Below, in pieces: positions 1-8,064 of a stretch of DNA of 64,000 bases; position 1 is the first letter of the stretch, and every line of letters begins with the position of its first letter. The stretch comes from G963674685 sp964591275 (GTDB taxonomy: Bacteria > Lernaellota > Lernaellaia > JACKCT01): NCBI GenBank assembly GCA_964591275.1, contig CAZQAE010000019.1:1-64000 (forward strand), given 5' to 3'. Below the pieces are notes generated by a model. The model had not been told where the DNA came from, ran no database searches, and saw nothing but the letters and a program-made list of their open reading frames with translations. The position numbers and the translations under genes are program-made.

Positions 1-40
1 AACCACTAGGTCGGGGGTTCGAGTCCCTCCTCAGGAGTCA
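1..40 (+). tRNA. 3' part of a tRNA, probably tRNA-Asn(GTT), cut by the window edge
   Basis: The sequence reads as the 3' side of the anticodon arm, a short variable loop, a T-arm with a five-pair stem around TTCGAGT, and the 3' acceptor strand. The window begins with AA followed by CCAC, which fits the bases after a GTT anticodon in bacterial tRNA-Asn. The discriminator would be G, also usual for Asn. The next bases are TCA, so CCA is not encoded. The anticodon lies outside the window, so identity is inferred. A decayed accessory region begins directly after it, as is common for islands integrated at tRNA 3' ends. Confidence 0.6.
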
Positions 41-48
41 ATGTTTTC

Positions 49-84
49 AAGGGTTTAGGGCGTTTTTGCTCTAAGCCCTTTTTC
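49..84 (+). terminator. Rho-independent terminator after the tRNA
   Basis: A 10-bp stem (49-58 with 71-80, one G-T pair) closes a 12-nt loop and runs into a T tract. It sits just downstream of the tRNA 3' end and should end its transcript. Confidence 0.65.
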
Positions 85-364
85 TTTGCGCTACCATAGC
101 GCTACCAAATCGCAAGCTTTCTCACCCAATAAATGCATTGCACCACTTAATCCGAACACCGAAGCGGTAAAAACTCCTGACAAACCATCAGCGTTTTCCA
201 CTGGCTATTTTTCAGCGAAAAGATCAGTTGCCAACATCGTGGATCGTAGCCGCATTGACAAAATAATTTTCACGCGATGCACTGGAAGCTCTCATCGACT
301 GGCAGATGAGGTTGGCAAAGCGAATGCACCCATACAGCCTTGGCGGCAGGATCGAATCGGATCA
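85..364. other. Non-coding stretch between tRNA and first gene
   Basis: No convincing gene is seen. A direct repeat of GCGCTACCA, two bases apart, lies at 89-106. On the minus strand a 16-codon open stretch ends at 71-73 but is closed upstream by TGA at 122-124. It could be the last codons of a lost integrase, but nothing proves it. Confidence 0.4.
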
Positions 365-790
365 CTAACTCTTCCCCGACAGGCTGAACAGGCCAAATCC
401 AGCGCTAACCACCAGGCCCTTCTTTTTGAGAATCTGAATGGTGTTGCGAACTGATCCTAACGGATTCTTTGCCGATCCGGTGACGTTGCGGCTAACGAGA
501 CCGGCCAGAACCTCGCTCGCGTTCAGAGCCTGGTTGGAACTCCCAAGAATTTCAACGATAACATTCTTCATGGTGACGCCACCGCGACGAACAATCCTCT
601 TCTCTTTTGGTTGCACATCGGCCTTGCCTTCCCAAACAAGAAGAAGGTCATTCCGCCGTTTGATTTCGGAGCGAAACTGGTTGATTTCAGAATCGATATC
701 CGTCTTCCGATTTTCCAATTCCTTGATCTTGTTTTGGAAGGCGTCGACTTCGGCCTGCATGGTAGCGATGAACTCGATTGTCGATGTCAT
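365..790 (-). CDS. Hypothetical protein, N-terminal coiled coil plus C-terminal winged-helix (HARE-HTH-like)
   Basis: A 141-residue protein. Residues about 8-50 are a charged helical segment with coiled-coil character (repeated K/E/R with spaced hydrophobics). Residues about 73-138 resemble a winged helix: a helix ending in a VEILG-type segment, an A-S-E-V-L-A-G-L helix, an N-T-I-Q-I-L-K-K-K-G-L recognition-like helix and a final GFGLFSL strand. That pattern recalls the HARE-HTH domain found with restriction and chromatin proteins. The start is ATG with AGAGGG nine bases upstream, and a promoter-like pair lies at 830-856. It could be a small DNA-binding regulator of the island. The family assignment is inference. 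Confidence 0.6.
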   Translation of the reverse strand: MTSTIEFIATMQAEVDAFQNKIKELENRKTDIDSEINQFRSEIKRRNDLLLVWEGKADVQPKEKRIVRRGGVTMKNVIVEILGSSNQALNASEVLAGLVSRNVTGSAKNPLGSVRNTIQILKKKGLVVSAGFGLFSLSGKS

Positions 791-829
791 TTTTGAACCC
801 TCTTATTGTTCGGCGGCAATTTACTAACT

Positions 830-856
830 GTTATCCAAACAGGATTTTTCTGTCAA
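830..856 (-). promoter_or_regulatory. Candidate sigma-70 promoter for the 365-790 gene
   Basis: On the minus strand a perfect TTGACA lies at 851-856 and GATAAC at 830-835, a spacing of 15 (TAACAG is the alternative at 17). The start codon is about 40 bases further on. The -35 is excellent and the -10 moderate. Confidence 0.4.
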
Positions 857-1021
857 TCTCTGAACAAGAAATTGTATCGAAGGAAAAATTGCGACTGATG
901 AAATTCTGAACGGTCGTCAATTCCCTTCCTATGATAGAAATTGACCGGCCTTATAGACGCCACCGCGCGTGATGCGAATTTTTTCACGCTTCAACCGGTC
1001 AACAGTATTGCTGCTGATTCG

Positions 1022-1861
1022 CTACACTTTCTTGAAAGAGCGTCTCTGTCTTGAAAACCGAAAATACGCTAGAGAATGTTGCGATATTTCCATATCCGCA
1101 GCGATAGCCTTTTCAAGCTTTTTGGCTCCTCGTTTTTCGAGCTTCTTCTTCAATTGCAATAGCAAGTACAGTTCCAGTGATAGCCCCAACCCGTATGCAA
1201 GTGAAAAATGCCGTGCGCAATCCACAATATCCAACTCCTTGCTCTTTCTCGTGTTCACAAGGTACATCGCTAGATTATCTGTTTGGAGAAATCGTTCGGA
1301 TAGTTTCTCTCTCCTTTCAGGCACTTCGTGTTGTATCGCATTGTGCAAATCTTCTCGATGGTGGTGGGGAAACGAGGCTCTAAATTCTTCATAAAGCGAC
1401 AGCACTTTTCGCCGCATGTCGAGTATCTTCTTTTTAGGAACTAGCCTCAGCCGTTGGAACATGTGTAATTCTTCATGTATTCGCTCAATTGCGAACAAAA
1501 TTGAGCGAGCTTTTTCATTGGTCATCTCGCCAGATTCTGTCAACATATTTTTTATACGCCGCTCTCTTCGTTCCGTGTCTCTTGCCCGAAAGAGGGCAAC
1601 AAGAAGGTGGACCGGCGACATACCGAAGATTGCAGCACCAGCAAGGTATTTCGCCCTGAAGTCCGGCGAAACATCGTTCTCGGCTCCTTTAAGTTTCCGC
1701 AGAACTTTTCGCATTTTCTTGTAATGACTAATACCGAAAAGAAGCTTAATCTCTGCTTCCGCCAACCGTAGTTGTTCGTGTTTGTTCGGCGCTTTTTGCG
1801 TTTCTGAAAATACTTGATAAAAATCGAAAACCTGTCGCGCCTGGCGAAATGCACCAACCAA
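1022..1861 (-). CDS. C-terminal helical half of a frameshifted SIR2-domain protein
   Basis: This 279-codon frame opens at TTG 1861 inside the SIR2 frame and continues it after a one-base shift. It is rich in K, R, E and L and predicted all-helical, like the repeat regions that follow SIR2 domains in antiphage effectors. It has no Shine-Dalgarno of its own. The most likely break is the run of six A (plus strand) at 1864-1869, because the same frame is stopped just upstream by TGA. Joined at that point the protein would be about 575 residues. After its TAG at 1022-1024 the same frame stays open for about 28 more codons, so the 3' end may also be damaged. Confidence 0.6.
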   Translation of the reverse strand: MVGAFRQARQVFDFYQVFSETQKAPNKHEQLRLAEAEIKLLFGISHYKKMRKVLRKLKGAENDVSPDFRAKYLAGAAIFGMSPVHLLVALFRARDTERRERRIKNMLTESGEMTNEKARSILFAIERIHEELHMFQRLRLVPKKKILDMRRKVLSLYEEFRASFPHHHREDLHNAIQHEVPERREKLSERFLQTDNLAMYLVNTRKSKELDIVDCARHFSLAYGLGLSLELYLLLQLKKKLEKRGAKKLEKAIAADMEISQHSLAYFRFSRQRRSFKKV

Positions 1862-2742
1862 CGAAAAAAGTCAATTGTGAGAGCTTGTTTCTCGTAGGAA
1901 CTAATTCCTTTGAATACCGATTTTACGCGTTTGTGCCAGTCAAATTCAGAAGGCTTACTTGACACATTGAACAAATCATTCGTATGCCCTTCAATCATTT
2001 TGAAAGAGCTGAACGCCGAACGATAAGAGCTTGGAACGAAATCTACTTCGTTGTCTCGACCCCAACGGACTGCATTTGGCCCACGATTATGCTTTATCCA
2101 AATTGCTTCACCGAATCTTCCTTTGTGCTCCTCGAAAAATGGTTCCACGTCGTAAAAGTCAGAGCCGGAGAACCCTACGAAAATGACGTAATCACACGTC
2201 TGCAAACGAGTCAGAAGGGCACGCTCTTTCTCGCGTGAAAAACCACCACCGATGCTCGAAAGAGTAACTCCGATGTCTTTATCGTCCCATGTGCCGTGAT
2301 AATGAAAAACCGATTCCTTCGCGGCATTGGCTTTCTCTAACAATGTGTCGAAATTCGCAGTTACGACTTGTGCGCCTTCGGAACACATACTGGCAAGATA
2401 TTTATGCATTTCGCTTGGTTCATAGGCATCGAATACTCTCATAAGTTCTGGAACAACATTGAAATCGTTCGCACTTCGGATCGCGTCCATAACGAACTCA
2501 AGTCGTGGGAAAACCTTTTTCCCGAAGAGTTTATAAATCCATTTCAATTCAGCGAGAAGATCAAATGGAAGCCGATCAGGATCAAACGAAAACAGTTCGT
2601 GCAATATGCACTCGGTCAAGTCGTTCCCGAGGGGTAAACCTGAGTCTTTGCTTGTTCCCGCTCCGGTCCAGAACAGAACATTTCTCGGCTCCTTCAATTT
2701 CAACTGAAGATATTCTTTCGGAAGAGCATCAGATTCGCCCAT
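1552..2742 (-). CDS. SIR2-like NAD-hydrolase domain protein (defence type), frameshifted
   Basis: Residues 22-37 carry the SIR2 nucleotide-binding motif (W-T-G-A-G-T-S-K-D-S-G-L-P). A T-A-N-F-D-T-L-L-E segment near residue 130 matches the NFD/NYD motif of SIR2_2-type effectors. H-Y-H-G-T-W near 148 supplies the catalytic His, and V-I-F-V-G-F-S-G-S-D-F near 185-195 closes the fold. Such domains cleave NAD+ in antiphage systems (Thoeris ThsA, DSR and relatives). Only about residues 1-292 are authentic; the rest (1552-1860) is out-of-frame Arg-rich read-through, and the true C-terminus is in the overlapping frame at 1022-1861. The start is ATG with a strong GAGGAGGAAGG, 13 bases after the stop of the upstream small ORF. 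It may be a pseudogene, a sequencing error or a frameshifting gene. Confidence 0.7.
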   Translation of the reverse strand: MGESDALPKEYLQLKLKEPRNVLFWTGAGTSKDSGLPLGNDLTECILHELFSFDPDRLPFDLLAELKWIYKLFGKKVFPRLEFVMDAIRSANDFNVVPELMRVFDAYEPSEMHKYLASMCSEGAQVVTANFDTLLEKANAAKESVFHYHGTWDDKDIGVTLSSIGGGFSREKERALLTRLQTCDYVIFVGFSGSDFYDVEPFFEEHKGRFGEAIWIKHNRGPNAVRWGRDNEVDFVPSSYRSAFSSFKMIEGHTNDLFNVSSKPSEFDWHKRVKSVFKGISSYEKQALTIDFFRWLVHFARRDRFSIFIKYFQKRKKRRTNTNNYGWRKQRLSFFSVLVITRKCEKFCGNLKEPRTMFRRTSGRNTLLVLQSSVCRRSTFLLPSFGQETRNEESGV

Positions 2743-2755
2743 TCGTCCTTCCTCC

Positions 2756-2989
2756 TCATACGTCCGTTTTTCCGACCCAAATTATAAAAGCGGTTATAGG
2801 CTCCGTTGTGACCTTCTCCTTGATGTTTTCTACTCCAGGAGCATACGAAGGTTTGGGGACGGAGATATGGGAACCGAGAAAGAGGTTGAAGCGGGGCTTG
2901 TTGGGATAGCCAAGGATCGCAGTGACACTCTCAAAGTCCCCAATAATTATTTCCGTACACTTTTGCTTTGTAGAAAAGTCTATGTCCAT
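2756..2989 (-). CDS. Small hypothetical protein upstream of the SIR2 gene
   Basis: A 77-residue ORF on the same strand, ending 13 bases before the SIR2 ATG with the SIR2 ribosome-binding site in between, so the two are probably co-transcribed. It has no recognisable domain. Composition is mixed, with Ile, Val and Lys and no Cys pairs beyond one residue. It could be a partner of the SIR2 effector (sensor or immunity factor) or the remnant of a longer gene. The function is not known. Confidence 0.45.
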   Translation of the reverse strand: MDIDFSTKQKCTEIIIGDFESVTAILGYPNKPRFNLFLGSHISVPKPSYAPGVENIKEKVTTEPITAFIIWVGKTDV

Positions 2990-3074
2990 TTTCCCTTGTC
3001 GTTAGCCTGATCTTCGACATCATGCAGCATCTCGTTTCCTCCAAGGCCACGACACTCGATTTTGGGATTCATGG

Positions 3075-3416
3075 TCACCTGTCTATTACCTTCCCACTCA
3101 CACTGGTTGGAAGACCGTCCGAGGTGATCGCTGGTCCTCCTTCATTGCCAAGTACCTTTTCATGCATCCATTGCTCTATCCCCTCTGCGACTAATGGCCA
3201 TTCCGTATCATTCATCAGGTTGTGAGGCATCCCCGAAAACGGCAATTCATCCGCGCCCCACTTTTTTGCGAGCCGCCGCTGGCAGCAGGGCGTCATGAAG
3301 CGATCCTTCGTTCCGTATACTACGAGGCGCGGCAGAGGTCGTAAGGGGGGAATCGGGCTGTGCCTTTTCGCATTGAACGTGATGTCTCTCAATGCCGCTT
3401 GGGCTCTCGGGCACAA
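3075..3416 (-). CDS. C-terminal part of a frameshifted alpha/beta hydrolase
   Basis: This frame opens at TTG 3416 inside the hydrolase ORF and completes its fold. V-V-Y-G-T-K-D-R-F supplies the acid-residue strand and loop, and S-G-M-P-H-N-L-M supplies the catalytic His. The 5' part (3247-3903) has the nucleophile but loses this region after about 3400. A single-base shift near 3395-3405 would restore one protein of about 260 residues, normal for this family. The last 20 or so codons after M-H-E-K-V-L look unlike the family and may be read-through. Confidence 0.6.
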   Translation of the reverse strand: MCPRAQAALRDITFNAKRHSPIPPLRPLPRLVVYGTKDRFMTPCCQRRLAKKWGADELPFSGMPHNLMNDTEWPLVAEGIEQWMHEKVLGNEGGPAITSDGLPTSVSGKVIDR

Positions 3417-3903
3417 CGCGCTTCAGAACCCACTCAATGGTCGCTAGGTCGGTATGAGATCTGTAAAAGAACTTGCGGATAATCTGCTCTTTATTAACTG
3501 CCAGGGGCTGACCCACGATGAATCGGATCATTTTGCATGGTACATGGGGGAAAAGAAATAGAAGCCTATGTAACGGAACGCCGCGATATGGGACCGAGCC
3601 GATGACGATGGCAGCCCGCGCCGCGTGGGTGCGTAAGTAATGTTGTATAATCAGTCCCCCCATGCTGTGGCCGACAAGTATGAGGGTCTCATCCCCCGCG
3701 CACTCACGTTCAAGGTCACGGACGTAAGTCGCGACGTTAAAACTTTGGAAGTCGGGCGGTTGGGGATCGCTTCCGTGGCCCGATAGATCGAACGTGCGGC
3801 AAGTGTATCCACGCTCACGGAAGAAACCCACGAAAGGTTCCCACGCCCATGCCCCGTGCCATGCCCCGTGGACAAAAAGTAAGGTCGGAAATGTTAGATC
3901 CAT
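3247..3903 (-). CDS. Alpha/beta hydrolase, N-terminal part (frameshifted)
   Basis: Residues 8-18 have the F-V-H-G-A-W-H-G-A-W oxyanion strand. Ser80 lies in the nucleophile elbow G-H-S-M-G-G, and F-D-L-S-G-H-G lies near residue 38. This matches the MenH/HNL-like hydrolases of about 260 residues. The reading is authentic to about residue 165 (W-V-L-K-R-V-V-P-E-S) and then leaves frame; the acid and His residues are in the overlapping ORF at 3075-3416. The substrate cannot be deduced. Like the neighbouring SIR2 and PLD genes it seems inactivated by an indel, unless the base is a sequencing error. Confidence 0.7.
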   Translation of the reverse strand: MDLTFPTLLFVHGAWHGAWAWEPFVGFFRERGYTCRTFDLSGHGSDPQPPDFQSFNVATYVRDLERECAGDETLILVGHSMGGLIIQHYLRTHAARAAIVIGSVPYRGVPLHRLLFLFPHVPCKMIRFIVGQPLAVNKEQIIRKFFYRSHTDLATIEWVLKRVVPESPSGIERHHVQCEKAQPDSPLTTSAAPRSIRNEGSLHDALLPAAARKKVGRG

Positions 3904-3972
3904 AATCGCCCCCTATGTGTAGCGGAATTTAGTGTTTGGTTTTGATAAAGGACTGCACCAAAAGTTAAAAAA

Positions 3973-4863
3973 CTACATCAGTCCAGAAACCGTAATATCC
4001 CCCAGTGTTTTTTCATGTGGGCGTCCCGATTCAAAACCGGTAAAACCAGGTCTTCGTCTCCAGTTTCGTGAGCTATCGTAAAAGACACTCAAAATACCTG
4101 TGAGGATGAATTGGAGGCCAAGATGAAAATCTGCATCCACATGGTCATGCCAAACGAAACGGGCTTTCTTGGGAGGGTTGCCAATAGGGCGAGCCTTAAA
4201 CGCGCTTCCGACACCCAAGACTGCGATGTAACCTATTACTTCATCAAACGTTTGTTCGATTGTTGGATATGCCTCTTGGATTTCTTTCCAAATCACGTCA
4301 GATAGATCACTTTTTGTTTTGGGTCCTCCAAAACCCATAGAAACAAGTGCTAAATACGGTCCACGGATATTTTCACTGTCCGCATTTAGGCATCGACAAA
4401 GGTTTGCTGCATCACGCAGGGCCTTGCTTTCCATAAGTACGTTACCAGGTCTGAGATGCTTCTTGACTGAAATTATGGCTACGACGCTTTCCGGCGGGAC
4501 TACCACATTATCTTCAAATCGCTGAAAAACAGGAAAATTTACGGAATCGTGAATGATGATGTCCAGTTGAGTGGAGTGAGAATCTTTCTCTTCCCTCCTT
4601 TCTCTCCCATTCTTACCGGTCTTAACTGCTGGTCTTAAAATAAATCCGGTTGAGACTTCTAAGCTTTGCGGCAAATATTCCTTCAAGTATGATCTCAGCA
4701 ACGCCTCAATATATCGTCCATCTTCTCCTGGATGAGCGGCTCCAGAGTGTTTCGGATGGGGTATTAGACTTTCAAATTGCCGATAAGTCGTGAGCAGCGC
4801 TTTGATGTCCTGAGAGAGGAACTCTCTGATCCTAGCCCCGTCCATTTTCCCTTTCTTGGCCAA
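3973..4863 (-). CDS. DUF6602-like protein with a restriction-endonuclease-type fold
   Basis: A 296-residue protein. About residues 44-60 (G-E-D-G-R-Y-I-E-A-L-L-R) form a helix with a conserved Glu. T-Q-L-D-I-I-I-H-D near 99 and P-E-S-V-V-A-I-I-S-V-K-K near 123-134 form a D...(D/E)xK arrangement like that of PD-(D/E)XK nucleases, with Ser-Val before the Lys. This is the pattern I associate with DUF6602, which occurs in mobile and defence regions. Nuclease activity is inferred from the motif only. The gene stands alone on the minus strand between the hydrolase and a gene-poor stretch. Confidence 0.55.
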   Translation of the reverse strand: MAKKGKMDGARIREFLSQDIKALLTTYRQFESLIPHPKHSGAAHPGEDGRYIEALLRSYLKEYLPQSLEVSTGFILRPAVKTGKNGRERREEKDSHSTQLDIIIHDSVNFPVFQRFEDNVVVPPESVVAIISVKKHLRPGNVLMESKALRDAANLCRCLNADSENIRGPYLALVSMGFGGPKTKSDLSDVIWKEIQEAYPTIEQTFDEVIGYIAVLGVGSAFKARPIGNPPKKARFVWHDHVDADFHLGLQFILTGILSVFYDSSRNWRRRPGFTGFESGRPHEKTLGDITVSGLM

Positions 4864-5438
4864 GGAAACCTCAATATTTTTTTCGCAGCGGAAAAAGAAA
4901 TCGATTCAGACCAATATACTATGAGTGCAATTTAGCTGAAGTCAAGATTATGCTGGCATTGATGGAGTAAAAATAGTATGTCCGACAACGAACCTGCACA
5001 ACTGAGGCGAGGGAAGGAGTCCCACAAGGAGGTCCAACGTGATTGGTTGGGAACTGCGCAGGACGGTAACATTCTATTTGCGCGCTGTTCCAGCGATTCA
5101 ACCTGGGCAGGTGATGTCGTGCAAATGAATCGGCTTTCTATCTATTTGAATCAGGTTTTCATCAGATAATTTTGAGTGCCTCCTTCGCCGCAATTCAGAA
5201 ATTCAAACATCGTCATGCTCATCCTCCAAGGACTTGATAAGCGCAGGAACGGTTTCCTTGAGGAAACACGCTCGGCACCAATAAAGTGACCCTTCCAAGA
5301 TGAGTGACCTACGTAAACACTTCCTTTCCAAGGAAGGCGTAAGGAGATTTCATTGGCCGGTAGCGTCAACTGCCTGATTTGCGCCCAACTTAGTTTTTTT
5401 ACGCCCGATATGGCAGAATCCAGTGAATGAAAATTATT
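4864..5438. other. Gene-poor stretch with a possible gene remnant
   Basis: No intact gene is seen. The plus strand at 4978-5169 encodes 63 residues starting M-S-D-N-E-P-A-Q-L-R-R-G-K-E-S-H-K, which resembles the N-terminus of a hypothetical family, but it stops early and may be a remnant. A 72-codon minus ORF at 5151-5369 has no recognisable feature. Confidence 0.3.
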
Positions 5439-5933
5439 CTATAATGTTGTCATAAATGATTCTATCTTTGGGCGATGCTCATTTTTGAATTGCTTTATCT
5501 CTCTTGTGCGCATTCTGTCGTTTTCCTGGCACTTCTGAGCATATTCATACATTTTCCGTTGCTTTTCAGATTGTTTTTGATTTACGGTTCCTCTTCCTGC
5601 ATCTTCTCGGGAGTAACTAACCATGTCATTGATTAAACGCTGCAATTGTTGTTTTTCCCTTTCCAGCAATCTAGCGTGCTTGTTTTGAAGTCTTTTTAGT
5701 TTTCTCTTGTATTTTCTGAGGGCTTTTACGTAATTGATATTAGAAGAATTCGACATTTCATTATTTGTCTGCTGAAGAGCTTCTTGAGCAAGACTTTGTG
5801 CAACAGATGATCCCACAAGACTTCGCCAAGTTGGTGTGCCAATAATCAATGGTTGAGCGTGGATTTGGCTTAAGGGCAGTAACAATACAAAGCAAAGTAC
5901 AGCCAATAGGTTGACTAATCGAGTGACGCGCAT
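5439..5933 (-). CDS. Secreted coiled-coil hypothetical protein
   Basis: A 164-residue protein. Residues 1-26 are a typical Sec signal peptide (R at 2 and 5, an L/V/F-rich core, then H-A-Q), so it should be exported to the periplasm. Residues about 65-105 are a K/R/L/Q-rich helix with coiled-coil character. The C-terminal third is also charged and helical. The start is well supported by AAAGGAGG seven bases before the ATG. There is no known family and the neighbours give no clue to its function. Confidence 0.55.
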   Translation of the reverse strand: MRVTRLVNLLAVLCFVLLLPLSQIHAQPLIIGTPTWRSLVGSSVAQSLAQEALQQTNNEMSNSSNINYVKALRKYKRKLKRLQNKHARLLEREKQQLQRLINDMVSYSREDAGRGTVNQKQSEKQRKMYEYAQKCQENDRMRTREIKQFKNEHRPKIESFMTTL

Positions 5934-6369
5934 GTGCTTCCTCCTTTAAGGTTTGCCTTTGAATTTGGCTCACCAGTTCCCTATAAACTGATGCGTCCTT
6001 TTGAAGATCAGAGGCATTGATCCTTTCACGATTGTTTGTCGACAAAGAAAAATAGCACGTTAAGAAATAAATGCCAAGTTGCTCTTTCTGTGCCTCGTTT
6101 GTTCACATTAGCTGGATGGTTGTGGCCGGTCAACGTCCACGCCGATCTTGCCGGAAGGTAAATCGTCCTTTCTACTTTCCTTTGGCCTTCTTTAAGAAAA
6201 CCGGTAGGGCTCTTCCACTTTTATCCTCGTCAGCCAAACAGTACCCTTGCGGCGCGTGAATTTTCCCGATAATGAATAATACTCAATAGTCACGTTCGAC
6301 ATAGAAATATTTTGATTCTTTTTTTTGCGGATGTTTCGGTATCGGGAAACTCAACTGTAGGAGGCCACC
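5934..6369. other. Intergenic stretch between divergent genes
   Basis: It lies between the minus-strand coiled-coil gene and the plus-strand PLD remnant and must hold both promoters. I see no convincing gene, repeat or clear promoter pair. A TAGGAGG ribosome-binding site for the PLD gene lies at its right end. Confidence 0.4.
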
Positions 6370-6856
6370 GTGAAGAAAATCCTTTTGATCTGTCTTTTTG
6401 TCGTATTCGTTTCTGGGTACGCCTTTGCGGCATCCTTCGAGAACGGAAAAATCGAAGTCTACGTCAGCACACACACGAACATGTCGGCGAAGAATTTCGT
6501 GCTGGAGCGTGAGATCGTCCGCTTCATCGACGAATCTCAGACTGCGCTGGACATGGCCGTCCAGGAACTGAGAGCAGGCCGTATCTCACAAAAGAATCCT
6601 ATCAAGGATCCTATAAAGAGGGCTGCCTCCAGGGGAGTTAAAGTACGCCTCATCGTCGAGAAGAAACCTAATTTGAAGCCAGGCTCAGACAACCTCGCAA
6701 CCTTTGAGGAATTTCAAAACACACAGAATGTCCAGATGAAGGCAGACACGAACAAAAATATCTTTCATGACAAATTTGTCGTTCGGGATCACGGAATAGC
6801 CTGAAAAAAGGAAGAGGAAGTCTGGTGCCAACTTTGGCGCGACAGGGCGTACAACG
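6370..6856 (+). pseudogene. Broken secreted phospholipase D-like protein
   Basis: The frame starts at GTG 6370 behind TAGGAGG. It opens with a signal peptide of about 20 residues, then a PLD-type domain: a helix I-D-E-S-Q-T-A-L-D-M-A-V, A-A-S-R-G-V-K-V-R-L-I-V, and the HKD motif F-H-D-K-F-V-V-R-D near residue 135. It stops at 144 residues, just after the HKD. In another frame, 6821-6856 reads S-G-A-N-F-G-A-T-G-R-T-T, the expected Gly-Ser-x-x-N part of the motif, so the gene continued and has been broken by indels. It is probably inactive. Homologues cleave phosphodiesters, as nucleases or lipases. Confidence 0.7.
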
Positions 6857-7245
6857 CGACACCCTCCATTAATGACACCACTTAATGTGAGAGATCAAAT
6901 CAATCTGCTTGGCGTCGAAAGAATCTGGTTGCTACAGGGCGAAACTCTGTTCGCGGCAGAAATTTGTCAGCCTCTCCTACCCGAGCATGTAGCGCGATTT
7001 TTTCAAATGAAGATTTCAAACCCGCCGCCGCGTGAACGACCGTCATCGCGGATTCCTGACCCCACCGGGTCGCAAGGCTGACACCGTTGTGAACGCCGGT
7101 CGAAAAGTGAAGCGTTTTCCGGCGCTTTAATTTGTGAAGCACCCTGATACATTTCCCGTTTGCTTTTCGTGTAAATGGGATGCATGCCCTGCACGAGTTG
7201 ACAACCTGCTTTAACCGCTTATGACTTATGGGGAAAGGAGGCGCA
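6857..7245. other. Degenerate intergenic stretch before xth
   Basis: A 69-codon plus ORF at 6872-7081 has no recognisable content and may be the tail of the broken PLD gene. I see no repeat of the tRNA end that would mark a right-hand attachment site. The right edge holds the GGAAAGGAGG site of xth. The accessory region appears to end here. Confidence 0.4.
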
Positions 7246-8031
7246 ATGCGAATATACTCATGGAACGTCAACGGCATAAGGGCGTGCCTGAAAAAAGGAT
7301 TTCTGGATTGGCTGGCGACTGGCGGCGTCGATATTGTCGGTCTCCAGGAAGTGCGCGCAACGCTGGATAAAATCCCACCTGAAGCCCTGGAGCCGCAAGG
7401 CTTTCACGCGAATTTCTTTGCGGCGAAAAAACCCGGCTACAGCGGCGTCGGCATCTATTCGACGCAGGAAGCAGGCGAAGTCGAAACTTCGATGGGCGTT
7501 GAAGATTTCGATGTCGAAGGCCGCGTGCAATTTGCTCGATTCGGCAAGCTTCTGGTCGTCAACACGTACGTGCCCAACGGAACAGGACCGAATCGCGACT
7601 TGAGCCGTATCCCCTACAAACTCGGGTTTTCCCAGCGCCTTTTCGAGATGCTGGAAGAAGAAAAGCAAAATGGCGGTCGAATCCTGGTCATGGGAGATTA
7701 CAACACGGCGCATAAGGATATCGACATCGCCAGGCCCAAAGAAAACGAAAAGAACAGCGGATTCAGGCCCGAGGAGCGTGCGGAAATCGACCGAATCCTG
7801 GACCTTGGCTGGACAGATACCTTCCGGCATTTCAACAAAGAGCCGGAAAATTATTCATGGTGGAGCCACCGCGCCGGCGCACGCGGGCGCAATATTGGCT
7901 GGCGCATAGATTATATCCTCGCCTCGCCGGCGGCTATGCCCTTTGTGAAAGGCGCGGCGATCCACCCGAAAGTCATGGGATCGGATCATTGCCCGATCAG
8001 CGTCGAAATGAAAAACTCCGTACTGAAATAA
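7246..8031 (+). CDS. xth: Exodeoxyribonuclease III (AP endonuclease)
   Basis: A cytoplasmic base-excision-repair enzyme that cleaves abasic sites and removes 3' nucleotides. The 261-residue product has the full ExoIII/Ape1 set: W-N-V-N-G-I-R-A at the N-terminus, L-Q-E-V-R with the metal-binding Glu, N-T-Y-V-P-N-G, G-D-Y-N-T-A-H-K-D-I-D (catalytic Asp/Asn), W-W-S-H-R near the DNA groove and the C-terminal G-S-D-H-C-P-I. The start is set by GGAAAGGAGG four bases upstream; the frame is open six codons further up at 7228 but without a site. It lies 33 bases before miaA and is probably co-transcribed. Confidence 0.93.
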   Translation: MRIYSWNVNGIRACLKKGFLDWLATGGVDIVGLQEVRATLDKIPPEALEPQGFHANFFAAKKPGYSGVGIYSTQEAGEVETSMGVEDFDVEGRVQFARFGKLLVVNTYVPNGTGPNRDLSRIPYKLGFSQRLFEMLEEEKQNGGRILVMGDYNTAHKDIDIARPKENEKNSGFRPEERAEIDRILDLGWTDTFRHFNKEPENYSWWSHRAGARGRNIGWRIDYILASPAAMPFVKGAAIHPKVMGSDHCPISVEMKNSVLK

Positions 8032-8064
8032 CCGCTTAACTTCAATAAACACGAGGCGCTTTGC

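Noticed and set aside
71..121. Possible integrase C-terminus on the minus strand next to the tRNA
   Set aside because: Only 16 codons before an in-frame stop, and no integrase motif in the following 250 bases.
4978..5169. A 63-residue plus-strand ORF
   Set aside because: The N-terminus looks faintly familiar but there is no complete domain or ribosome-binding site; kept only as a possible remnant.
7000..7245. Right attachment site matching the tRNA 3' end
   Set aside because: I searched by eye for the T-arm and acceptor sequence and found no copy here.
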